Of a stretch of 64,000 bases of DNA, positions 1 through 7,583 are shown piece by piece. The notes beneath the pieces were generated by a model, which was not told the DNA's origin, made no database searches, and saw only the letters and a list, made by a program, of their open reading frames with translations. This DNA comes from Pseudocoprococcus catus (GTDB lineage Bacteria > Bacillota > Clostridia > Lachnospirales > Lachnospiraceae), in assembly GCF_902381825.1 (NCBI RefSeq), contig NZ_LR698973.1, positions 3,401,349 through 3,465,348 on the forward strand. The letters run 5' to 3'. The number at the start of each line of letters is the position of its first letter. Position 1 is the first letter of the stretch. The translations under genes were made by a program, and so were the position numbers.

Positions 1-206
1 GTGTACGCTTTTTAGACGTATAGGTTAAAACGCATAAATACAGGAAGCAAATTCTGTTTAAATTGGATATTTTAACAATAAATGTACAAAAAATAGACAT
101 AATCGGCAAAAAAACGTTATTTTACAGTTATAGATGTATTTTGGGTAAAATAATTATTTGGCTTAAAACAACTGTTTAGGAGAAAAATAAATCACACAGG
201 AAACAG

Positions 207-223
207 TTGGCATGGTAATTGCT
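207..223 (+). promoter_or_regulatory. Sigma-54 (-24/-12) promoter of the CoA transferase operon
   Basis: The stretch reads TGGCATG, four bases, TTGCT. This fits the sigma-54 consensus TGGCAC-N5-TTGC, with the GG and GC dinucleotides exactly 12 bp apart (209-210 and 221-222). A start would fall near 234, about 50 bp before the first gene. No good -35/-10 pair was found nearby. Sigma-54 promoters need an enhancer-binding activator. A short inverted repeat AAACA-AC-TGTTT at about 166-177 could be part of its site, but this is a guess. Confidence 0.7.
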
Positions 224-284
224 TGTTATATAGGCAGGATTAAAAAATAAATACTTCATATAACTTAAGGAGGATGTGAGTAAA

Positions 285-983
285 ATGGCTAAGACTCAGA
301 TTACAACAGCAGCAGAGGCTGCATCCCTGGTAAAAGACGGTATGACAGTGATGGTTGGTGGATTTATGGCCAATGGTACACCGGAGCCGATTATTGATGA
401 GCTTGTAAAAAGTAATGTAAAGGATTTAACAATTATCTGTAATGATGCAGGTTTTGGCAGAAAGAAAGACAAAGAAACCGGAGAATGGAAAGGAAAAGCA
501 AGCGGTGTCGGCAAGCTTGTGGAAAATGGACAGGTAAAGAAACTGATCGCTTCACATGTTGGATTGAATCCTGAATTCGGTGCAAAATATTTTGAAGGTG
601 AGATTGATCTTGAACTTGTTCCGCAGGGAACCCTGGCAGAAAGAATCAGATGCGGTGGATCGGGACTTGGCGGTTTTTACACACCGACGGGCGTTGGTAC
701 AGAAGTCGCTGAAGGAAAAGAAATAAAGACAATTGATGGTGTAGATTATATTCTGGAGTTGCCGTTACATGCAGACATTGCATTGATCGGCGGCCATAAG
801 GCAGATGCATCCGGCAACTTACGTTATATCGGCTCAGAACGAAACTTCAATCCGATGATGGCAATGGCAGCGGATACGGTTGTGGCTGGTGTATCCGAAA
901 TTGTGGAAGCGGGTCAGATTGGTGCGGATTATGTTGAAACACCTGGAATTTTTGTGGATTATCTTGTAGGAGGTGCAGAATAA
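285..983 (+). CDS. atoD: CoA transferase subunit A (AtoD/CtfA family)
   Basis: Alpha subunit of a 3-oxoacid/short-chain acyl CoA transferase that moves CoA between acetyl-CoA or acetoacetyl-CoA and a short-chain acid such as butyrate. Visible family features are the glycine-rich [14 protein letters not shown] near the N-terminus, [15 protein letters not shown] mid-protein, and [11 protein letters not shown]. The start is ATG 285, 11 bp behind AAGGAGG; an in-frame GTG at 276 lies only 2 bp from the Shine-Dalgarno and is less likely. The stop overlaps the start of subunit B by one base (TAATG), so the two are translationally coupled. In fermenting Clostridia this enzyme serves acetate/butyrate exchange or acetoacetate use; the exact substrate cannot be read from the sequence. 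Transcription is probably sigma-54 dependent. Confidence 0.9.
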   Translation: MAKTQITTAAEAASLVKDGMTVMVGGFMANGTPEPIIDELVKSNVKDLTIICNDAGFGRKKDKETGEWKGKASGVGKLVENGQVKKLIASHVGLNPEFGAKYFEGEIDLELVPQGTLAERIRCGGSGLGGFYTPTGVGTEVAEGKEIKTIDGVDYILELPLHADIALIGGHKADASGNLRYIGSERNFNPMMAMAADTVVAGVSEIVEAGQIGADYVETPGIFVDYLVGGAE

Positions 984-1633
984 TGGGAGATATTAAGAAT
1001 TTTATTGCAGCCCGTGTGGCAAAAGAATTAAAGGACGGAGATGTTGTGAATCTTGGTATCGGACTGCCGACATTGGTGCCGAACCACCTTCCGGAAGGTG
1101 TCGATCTGACGCTTCAGTCTGAGAATGGTTTTGTCGGGCTGGTGCCGCTTGAGGAAGGAAAAGAAAGCCCGCATGTGGTGAATGCAGGCGGTGTGATGGC
1201 CGGTATTGCGGATGATGGTGCATTTTTCTCAAGTGCAGACTCATTTGCCATTATTCGCGGCGGCCATGTGGATGTAACAGTCCTCGGCTCTCTTCAGGTA
1301 GATGAAAAAGGCAATATCGCCAATTACAAAATTCCGGGAAAAATGCTGCCTGGTATGGGAGGCGCCATGGATCTGGTGGTAGGTGCCAGAAAAGTGATTG
1401 TTGCCATGGAGCATACAAATAAAGGCAAGCATAAGATTCTCAAGAAGTGTACATTGCCTCTGACTGCAAAAGGTCAGGTGAATCTCATTGTAACAGAGAT
1501 GGGTGTAATGAAAGTCACACCTGAAGGTTTGGCATTGGTTGAATACAATCCGGAATATACGATCGAAGAAATCCAGACTGCAACGGAAGCAGAACTGATT
1601 ATTGCGGATGATTTAAAGGAAATGGCTGTTTAG
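983..1633 (+). CDS. atoA: CoA transferase subunit B (AtoA/CtfB family)
   Basis: Beta subunit and catalytic partner of the preceding gene. It contains [10 protein letters not shown] near residue 23 and the conserved SENG motif with the nucleophilic glutamate at E47, which forms the enzyme-CoA thioester, followed by [26 protein letters not shown] and [20 protein letters not shown] are also family hallmarks. At 216 aa it is full length. An AGGAGG ribosome site lies inside the end of subunit A. A hairpin terminator follows at 1668-1730. Confidence 0.92.
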   Translation: MGDIKNFIAARVAKELKDGDVVNLGIGLPTLVPNHLPEGVDLTLQSENGFVGLVPLEEGKESPHVVNAGGVMAGIADDGAFFSSADSFAIIRGGHVDVTVLGSLQVDEKGNIANYKIPGKMLPGMGGAMDLVVGARKVIVAMEHTNKGKHKILKKCTLPLTAKGQVNLIVTEMGVMKVTPEGLALVEYNPEYTIEEIQTATEAELIIADDLKEMAV

Positions 1634-1667
1634 TCAGGGGGCAGAGACAGCAATATACAGATAGATA

Positions 1668-1730
1668 AAAAAGAAGCTTTGTAAGATGGCTGTGGTGTGA
1701 GAAAATAATCCATCTTATGAAGCTTCTTTT
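1668..1730 (+). terminator. Rho-independent terminator after atoDA
   Basis: AGAAGCTTTGTAAGATGG pairs with CCATCTTATGAAGCTTCT across a loop of about 25 bases, followed by TTTT. It can also work on the minus strand because the left arm is preceded by a run of A. Confidence 0.8.
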
Positions 1731-1767
1731 ATAAGCATAAATTGAATGGGATGAACAACCGGCAAAA

Positions 1768-1967
1768 CTACTGTTCTGTGTCCTCAAGGTCTGATGCACA
1801 GTGTGGGCACTTAACGGCATCAATATGTATCTCTGACTTGCAGTACGGACAGACCTTTGTGGTCGGCGCAGCAACAGGTGCAGGCTTCTTCAGCTTGTTG
1901 ATGAATATCATTCACCAGTGAAGATACGATTGTGCTGAATGCACCACCAATGATGACACCGAAGATC
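1768..1967 (-). pseudogene. mscL: mscL remnant: channel fragment joined to its zinc-ribbon tail
   Basis: On the minus strand one frame reads [21 protein letters not shown], split here as IFGVIIGGAF and [11 protein letters not shown], matching the first transmembrane segment of MscL (large-conductance mechanosensitive channel). A second frame then reads [17 protein letters not shown] followed by a zinc ribbon CPYC...CPHC and a stop at 1768. Clostridial MscL proteins often carry such a C-terminal zinc ribbon. Most of the periplasmic loop and second helix is missing, the join is out of frame, and the N-terminal codons are gone because the fragment runs directly into the 3' end of the neighbouring gene. 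It looks like a gene destroyed by an internal deletion. Confidence 0.75.
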
Positions 1968-3273
1968 AGTGCTCAGATGGGCTCTGTTCAGTTTCAGCTT
2001 TCGGCAGACGAATATCAATATCGGCCACACGATGCTTGTCCATCTTCATAACAGTAAAACGGATACCGTTAATGTCGATATATTCGCCTTCTGTCGGAAT
2101 ATGACCAAGCTCATGGATCATATGTCCGGCGATTGAATCATAATCTTCAGATTCAAGGTGCAGATCAAGCAGCTTGTCAATATCTTCCAGCTTGGTGGTG
2201 CCATCTACGGTATATTCATGTTCATTGACTTTACGGATATCGTCTTTCTCTTCTTCATCATACTCATCGCGGATCTCACCCACGATTTCTTCCAACAAAT
2301 CCTCCAAGGTGATGAGTCCGGCAACGGCACCGTATTCATCTAACACCATGGCCATACTGATGGAATTCTTCTGCATATCTACCATCAGGTCTGAAATTCG
2401 CTTGAACTCGTAAGTGAAGTATGGGCGGCGAAGAATCTTGCGGATAGAGAAATTCGAGGGAAGATCGCTGTAACAGAAAACATCCTTCAGATTCAAGACA
2501 CCGATGACGTGATCCTTGTTACCTTCATAAACCGGTACGCGGGAATACTTGTCACGTCTGAAAACAGCGAGTACATCCTCATAGCTGCTCTCTACATCCA
2601 TAAATTCTATATCAATACGCGGTACCATTACATCACTGGCAACAGAATCGCCGAAGTCCACCACGTTGGTGATCATTTCCTTCTCTTCGGATTCGATAAC
2701 ACCGTCTTCATGACTGACATCGATGACTGTCAGAAGCTCATTTTCTGTCATGGTCTTGGCCTGTGCATTCGGATTAATGCCCATCAGGCGCATCACACCA
2801 TGGGAAAGGTGATTGATAATAAATATGACAGGTGTCAGAATACGGGTCAGCCAGTAGATAACAACCGCATCACCAAGGGCCATCTTCTCGGCATTGATGG
2901 TGGCTGCTGACTTAGGTGTGATCTCACCGAAGATCAAAATCAGAATAGTCAGGATACCGGTTGCAAGTCCAACAAAGGTAGCTGCGTTGGCACCGGCTCC
3001 GAGTTGTGCGGCCATCTTAGTGGCCAGCATGGTAGATAATGAGGAAGCACTCAGATTGACAATATTGTTGCCAATCAGAATAGCACTCAGCATCTTGGAT
3101 GGATTATCCGTCAGTTCCTTAACAAGACAGGCGCGTTTATTGCCCTCCTCAGCAAGGCTGCGGATACGAATTTTGCTGACACAGGTTAATGCAGTTTCGG
3201 CTGATGAAAAAAAGGCAGATAAAGCCAACAAAACAATCAGAACAATAAGCTGCATCGCGTCACTGGAATCCAA
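1966..3273 (-). CDS. HlyC/CorC (CNNM) family membrane transporter
   Basis: A 435-aa protein with an N-terminal DUF21/CNNM domain of several hydrophobic helices (about residues 8-170, including SAFFSSAETAL and the conserved FGEITPKS), a CBS-domain pair (about 200-325, with DVMVPRIDI, YSRVPVYEG and VLDEYGAVAGLITLEDLLEEIVGEI) and a C-terminal CorC/HlyC domain (about 345-425). Relatives are implicated in Mg2+ or Co2+ efflux; the old name haemolysin C is misleading. The start is uncertain: the frame opens at TTG 3273, 12 bp after AGAGGAG, while a better-placed ATG just behind that ribosome site is one base out of frame through a run of eight T (see findings). The 3' end abuts the mscL remnant. Confidence 0.85.
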   Translation of the reverse strand: MDSSDAMQLIVLIVLLALSAFFSSAETALTCVSKIRIRSLAEEGNKRACLVKELTDNPSKMLSAILIGNNIVNLSASSLSTMLATKMAAQLGAGANAATFVGLATGILTILILIFGEITPKSAATINAEKMALGDAVVIYWLTRILTPVIFIINHLSHGVMRLMGINPNAQAKTMTENELLTVIDVSHEDGVIESEEKEMITNVVDFGDSVASDVMVPRIDIEFMDVESSYEDVLAVFRRDKYSRVPVYEGNKDHVIGVLNLKDVFCYSDLPSNFSIRKILRRPYFTYEFKRISDLMVDMQKNSISMAMVLDEYGAVAGLITLEDLLEEIVGEIRDEYDEEEKDDIRKVNEHEYTVDGTTKLEDIDKLLDLHLESEDYDSIAGHMIHELGHIPTEGEYIDINGIRFTVMKMDKHRVADIDIRLPKAETEQSPSEH

Positions 3274-3492
3274 AAAAAATCATCTCCTCTGTAAAATCGT
3301 ATAATTACATTAATTTTATATGATGTGAATGGCAATGTCAAGGTGAATGCACGCTTCCTGTGTAAATGGAATGTGAATTTTTTGCAAATGATATTGATTC
3401 TTGATTAGGAAGGGTGTACAATAGTGGAGATGTAAGTAAAAGACAGAAAAAGTGGCTGATGCCGCAGTTATATATGTGTGGAGGGTTTCATA

Positions 3493-4074
3493 TTGAGAAA
3501 AAAGTCTCATTTATCATTAGCAGGATACATTGTAGATATTGTGGATGCAGACATGATCGACCATCCTCTGGCTTTCAGATTCGGAAGTCTGGAACCGGAC
3601 CTTGTGCCCAGCTTTATAACAACTAAACACAGAATTGATCTGACATTCCATAAGCTTGAAAAGAAGATTAATAAAGTCATTGATGAATATGACAAGAATA
3701 AAGGCATGACCATCGGTCTGTCCAAGGATCTCGGTGTTATTACCCATTATATTGCGGATTATTTTACATTCCCGCATAATATTGAATATCCGGGAACTAT
3801 GACAGAACATATTCATTATGAAGCACAGCTGAAAGTGGATTTCAGGGAGTTTGTGAGAAAAATGAAAGAGACACATGCACATTTCCAGGAAGTGAACATG
3901 CGGTCGGCGGATGAGATTTGTGCATTTATTAAGAAATGTCATACAGAATATCTGCATGCAGTGAAGTCTGTGGAGAATGATTGCAGATATATTCTGCAGA
4001 TTTGTGCACAGGTTGTAGGCTCTATTCTGCATCTGCTGCAGCAGAACAGCATGCCTCTGGGATGCTGTATGTAA
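3493..4074 (+). CDS. Zinc-dependent phospholipase C-like protein
   Basis: A 193-aa protein resembling the Zn_dep_PLPC family (bacterial phospholipase C fold). Histidine/aspartate motifs that would bind the zinc cluster are visible: KSHLSLAGYI near the N-terminus, GSLEPDLVPSF, GVITHYIADYFTFPHN and EHIHYEAQL. There is no clear signal peptide, unlike secreted clostridial alpha-toxins, so this is probably one of the cytoplasmic or housekeeping relatives whose substrate is unknown. The start is TTG 3493, 7 bp behind GGAGGG; the longer frame from GTG 3478 would contain its own Shine-Dalgarno. It stands alone and converges with the deacetylase gene across a shared terminator. Confidence 0.75.
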   Translation: MRKKSHLSLAGYIVDIVDADMIDHPLAFRFGSLEPDLVPSFITTKHRIDLTFHKLEKKINKVIDEYDKNKGMTIGLSKDLGVITHYIADYFTFPHNIEYPGTMTEHIHYEAQLKVDFREFVRKMKETHAHFQEVNMRSADEICAFIKKCHTEYLHAVKSVENDCRYILQICAQVVGSILHLLQQNSMPLGCCM

Positions 4075-4096
4075 AGATATGGTTGAAAAATCATTT

Positions 4097-4146
4097 AAAA
4101 GAGACTGTGAAAAAAGAATTTACTCATTTTTCACAGCCTCTTTTTT
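4097..4146. terminator. Bidirectional terminator between convergent genes
   Basis: AAAAGAGACTGTGAAAAA pairs with TTTTTCACAGCCTCTTTT, with U-runs in both directions. It serves the phospholipase-like gene on + and the polysaccharide deacetylase on -. Confidence 0.85.
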
Positions 4147-4171
4147 ATATCGTAGAGTCATGCGATGGTTA

Positions 4172-5605
4172 TTAGTTGTTGACACCATGGTGCGCCGTCG
4201 GGCTTTCAGCGGTCAGGGGCAGAAATGTATACCCATGTGCAAGTCCCCACTGGATGATCTGTTCCACGGCATTGACACTGAAGCCTTTGATATCATGCTG
4301 CAGGACAATGGAGACATCATGCTGCTGAATCCCGGAGATGACATTTTGTACGACAACGGATGTATTGGTTGTTTCGCCGGCATCACCGCTGGTGACATTC
4401 CAGTCAAAATACTGATATCCCATATCCGTGAGGTCTTTGGTCAGTTTGGTCATAATACCGGAGCAGTAGCTTTTGCTGACGGTATTGGAGCTTCCGCCGG
4501 GAAAACGGACAAGGGTTGTCCGGATACCGGTGGCATTTTCAATGGTATCCTGCTGTTTGCGTAGATCGGCAAAAAAAGCATCCTCACTGGCATAGATTTT
4601 GGAATAATCATGTGTAGCACTGTGAATGCCAATGGAATGACCGGCGTCTGCTTCGGCTTTTAACAAATCCGGGTGACCGGAACCAACGGTAAAGAAGGTG
4701 GCTTTGACATTGTATTTGGACAGAATGTCCAAAAGCTTGGAAGTGTATTCACCGGGACCATCGTCAAAGGTCAGATAGACAATTTTGCCGGAAGGGTTGC
4801 CGGTGTCTGCCTGGCGGACCGGCTCAACAGTGACTGTTCGGGTGGCCGTGGCTTCATTGCCGTAATTATCCTGAACTTTATAAGTAAGTGTGTAAGTATC
4901 TGCGCTGTAGGTATTGACAGAACCATCCACAGAAACTTTATCTGTCAGATCACCGTCCACATTATCTTCGGCGGTATATCCCGGATCGGTATAATCAGAA
5001 CCGGCCTGTATGGTTATTTCACTGTCACCCTTTAAGGCCAGGACCGGCGGAATCGGATCGTCATAGACAATGGTGCGAGTGACGGTTGTCTCATTACCGG
5101 AACTGTCAGAAACTTTATAAGTCACTGTTCCGTCTTTTTCTTCATGGGTTACCTTATCCGTCAGATCACCATCTACATTGTCGGATGCCGTATAGCCTTC
5201 TTCTTCATAAGGATGGCCGGGAAGGGTATAATGATCCGGATTGGTTGTCAGCTTAATTTCCGGCGGAACTGTGTCTTCAACAGTCACCGTTTTACTGTCC
5301 GCACCTTTCCAGAAAAGGAAAGATGCATGGTAGTTGATGGTGTAACTGCCAAGCTTGGAGCTGTTGACAGAACCCTCTGAGGTGACAGCAACAGGGAATC
5401 CCTTCTTTAACAGATATCGGCCTTTTAATGCGGCAGTGACGGTGCCGTCATCATAGGTATCGCCGTATTCGATTTTGACATTATTTTCAGAGCCATCATC
5501 AATTTCTATATGCCATTGATCGACAAAAAGAATGAAAAAACTTCCGGCAGCAGCCAGAATAAAAATAATCAGTATGATCAATATGAGTCGTTTGTTTTTT
5601 ATCAT
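4172..5605 (-). CDS. Membrane-anchored polysaccharide deacetylase with Ig-like repeats
   Basis: A 477-aa surface enzyme. Residues 7-28 form an N-terminal membrane anchor. Then come Ig-like domains: one diverged (about 31-110) and two DUF5011-type repeats (about 113-182 and 186-261) that share TASDNVDGDLTDKV/TAEDNVDGDLTDKV. A NodB deacetylase domain fills about 275-460. Catalytic and metal residues are seen in TFDDGP (D281, D282), HSATH (H328, H332), RFPGGSSN (near 367), DWNVTSGD and VLQHD. It probably removes acetyl groups from peptidoglycan N-acetylglucosamine/muramic acid or another wall glycan, as known for lysozyme-resistance deacetylases. The ribosome site GGAGG lies 14 bp upstream, a little far. 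Transcribed alone. Confidence 0.88.
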   Translation of the reverse strand: MIKNKRLILIILIIFILAAAGSFFILFVDQWHIEIDDGSENNVKIEYGDTYDDGTVTAALKGRYLLKKGFPVAVTSEGSVNSSKLGSYTINYHASFLFWKGADSKTVTVEDTVPPEIKLTTNPDHYTLPGHPYEEEGYTASDNVDGDLTDKVTHEEKDGTVTYKVSDSSGNETTVTRTIVYDDPIPPVLALKGDSEITIQAGSDYTDPGYTAEDNVDGDLTDKVSVDGSVNTYSADTYTLTYKVQDNYGNEATATRTVTVEPVRQADTGNPSGKIVYLTFDDGPGEYTSKLLDILSKYNVKATFFTVGSGHPDLLKAEADAGHSIGIHSATHDYSKIYASEDAFFADLRKQQDTIENATGIRTTLVRFPGGSSNTVSKSYCSGIMTKLTKDLTDMGYQYFDWNVTSGDAGETTNTSVVVQNVISGIQQHDVSIVLQHDIKGFSVNAVEQIIQWGLAHGYTFLPLTAESPTAHHGVNN

Positions 5606-5646
5606 AAGTAATTTTTAAGCCTCCGATAATTAAGTACATTAACAGC

Positions 5647-5694
5647 AAAAGAGCAGCAAAGAAATCATGGATCCATCATTTCTCTGCTGCTCTT
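5647..5694 (-). terminator. Terminator of the minus-strand ABC-F gene
   Basis: A GAGCAGCAGAGAAAT / ATTTCTTTGCTGCTC stem on the minus strand, followed by TTTT, just downstream of the ABC-F stop at 5766. Confidence 0.8.
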
Positions 5695-5765
5695 AGCATA
5701 GCACATAAGCTGGATAAAGGCTTTAAAAAATCCTTAAGATTTGCTGACAAGTACCTGTCTGTAAA

Positions 5766-7397
5766 TTAATCGTCAGCTTCTGCTTCCATATTGAGAATCT
5801 GGCGTTTTCTTGCCATCTCATCATTTTCAAGATATTCGTCGTACGTACACTGTTTGTCAATGAGACCGCCAGGTGTCAGTTCCATAATACGGTTGGCAAC
5901 GGTCTGTACAAACTGGTGGTCCTGGGAAGTGAATAACAGAACACCCGGATATTTGATCAGGCTGTTGTTCAGGGCTGTGATGGATTCCATGTCCAAATGG
6001 TTGGTTGGTTCGTCCATCAGCATGGTGTTGGCGCCGGACATCATCATCTTGGACAGCATACAGCGGACACGTTCACCACCGGAGAGGACATTGACTTTCT
6101 TCAGACCGTCATCGCCTGAGAAGAGCATACGGCCAAGGAAACCGCGGACAAATGTCACATCCTTTTCAGGTGAGTACTGCATCAGCCAGTCAACGATACT
6201 GTCTTCGCTTGTAAATTCAGCAGTGTTATCCTTCGGGAAGTAAGTCTGTGTTGTGGTAACACCCCACTTATAAGAACCCTCATCCGGTTCCATTTCACCG
6301 GCCAGAATCTTGAAAAGAGCGGTTGTGGCGTTGACATTCGGGCCGACAAAAGCTACTTTATCGTCATGGCCGAGGGTGAAGGAGATGTTGTCAAGGAGCT
6401 TCACACCGTCAATGGTCTTGGAAATGCCTTCAACGTGAAGCACTTCGTTGCCAATCTCACGGTTTGGCTTGAAGTCGATATATGGATACTTACGGCTGGA
6501 TGGACGGATCTCATCCAGCTGGATTTTCTCAAGGGCACGTTTTCTGGAAGTTGCCTGCTTGGATTTGGAAGCGTTGGCGGAGAAACGCTGGATGAATTCC
6601 TGCAGTTCCTTGATCTTTTCTTCCTTCTTCTTATTGGCTTCCTTCATCTGCTTGATCATCAGCTGACTGGATTCATACCAGAAATCGTAGTTGCCGGAGT
6701 AAAGCTGGATCTTGGCATAATCAATATCGGCGATATGTGTACAGACTTTGTTCAGGAAATAACGGTCATGGGAGACAACGATAACGGTATTGTTAAAGTT
6801 GATCAGGAACTCTTCAAGCCATGCGATGGCATCCAGATCCAGGTGGTTGGTCGGCTCGTCTAAGAGCAGAATGTCCGGATTGCCAAACAGGGCTTTGGCA
6901 AGAAGAACCTTGACCTTCTGACCGCCGTCCAGTTCACGCATATAAGCATAGTGAAGATCTGTGTCGATACCGAGACCATTTAACAGCGTCGCAGCATCAC
7001 TTTCAGCTTCCCAGCCGTTTAAGTCGGCAAATTCACCTTCGAGTTCGCTGGCACGAACACCGTCTTCATCTGTAAAATCTTCTTTGGCATAAATAGCGTC
7101 TTTTTCTTTCATAATCTCATAGAGGCGCTTATTACCCAGGATAACGGTATCTAATACCTGATAATCATCATATTTATAATGGTCCTGTTCCAGTACTGAT
7201 AAACGCTGGCCAGGTGTGATTGCGATGTCGCCCTTGCTCGGCTCGATGACACCGGAGAGAATCTTCAGGAAAGTAGACTTTCCGGCACCGTTGGCGCCAA
7301 TCAGACCATAGCAATTACCTTCGGTAAACTTAATATTCACATCTTCAAAGAGTGCGCGTTTGCCAATGCGCAGAGTAACATTATTTGCACTAATCAT
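5766..7397 (-). CDS. ABC-F family ATPase, YkpA/YbiT-like, with degenerate second Walker A
   Basis: A 543-aa soluble twin-ATPase protein of the ABC-F class. These act on the ribosome, not as transporters, because no membrane domain is present. NBD1 has GANGAGKST, a diverged signature LDGGQ, LLLDEPTNHLD and SHDRYF. A charged linker of about 245-300 follows (KQMKEANKKKEEKIKELQ). NBD2 keeps LSGGERVR and MDEPTNHLD, but the Walker A reads GPNVNATTA, with the key lysine replaced by threonine, and the switch region reads SQDH. As far as I recall, related Firmicute YkpA-type proteins show a similar change, so it is probably a lineage trait. The role is likely translational; antibiotic resistance is not indicated. 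The terminator lies at 5647-5694. Confidence 0.88.
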   Translation of the reverse strand: MISANNVTLRIGKRALFEDVNIKFTEGNCYGLIGANGAGKSTFLKILSGVIEPSKGDIAITPGQRLSVLEQDHYKYDDYQVLDTVILGNKRLYEIMKEKDAIYAKEDFTDEDGVRASELEGEFADLNGWEAESDAATLLNGLGIDTDLHYAYMRELDGGQKVKVLLAKALFGNPDILLLDEPTNHLDLDAIAWLEEFLINFNNTVIVVSHDRYFLNKVCTHIADIDYAKIQLYSGNYDFWYESSQLMIKQMKEANKKKEEKIKELQEFIQRFSANASKSKQATSRKRALEKIQLDEIRPSSRKYPYIDFKPNREIGNEVLHVEGISKTIDGVKLLDNISFTLGHDDKVAFVGPNVNATTALFKILAGEMEPDEGSYKWGVTTTQTYFPKDNTAEFTSEDSIVDWLMQYSPEKDVTFVRGFLGRMLFSGDDGLKKVNVLSGGERVRCMLSKMMMSGANTMLMDEPTNHLDMESITALNNSLIKYPGVLLFTSQDHQFVQTVANRIMELTPGGLIDKQCTYDEYLENDEMARKRQILNMEAEADD

Positions 7398-7471
7398 AGA
7401 TAAACCTTTCTGTTTGTGTACATATCATTCAGCAGTTACGCCAATTTTTAATAATTTAGACTGCAATCCCT

Positions 7472-7499
7472 ATTGTACCGTATTTTAGCTAATTTGCAA
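7472..7499 (-). promoter_or_regulatory. Promoter of the minus-strand ABC-F gene
   Basis: Read on the minus strand: TTGCAA, 16 bp, TACAAT, about 75 bp before the start codon. Confidence 0.55.
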
Positions 7500-7521
7500 G
7501 CCTTTTCAATGGAAAATACAA

Positions 7522-7550
7522 TTGACGGTTATGTAAATTTCATTTATCAT
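7522..7550 (+). promoter_or_regulatory. Sigma-A promoter of the uup-like/traX operon
   Basis: TTGACG, 17 bp, TATCAT; start expected near 7557, followed by a GAGG ribosome site before ATG 7584. Confidence 0.7.
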
Positions 7551-7583
7551 TATTAAAGATAAAATAGATAGAGGTATTTTTTT

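Noticed and set aside
4079..4564. 161-aa plus-strand frame over the deacetylase
   Set aside because: Antisense shadow of a clear NodB-domain gene; contains the bidirectional terminator.
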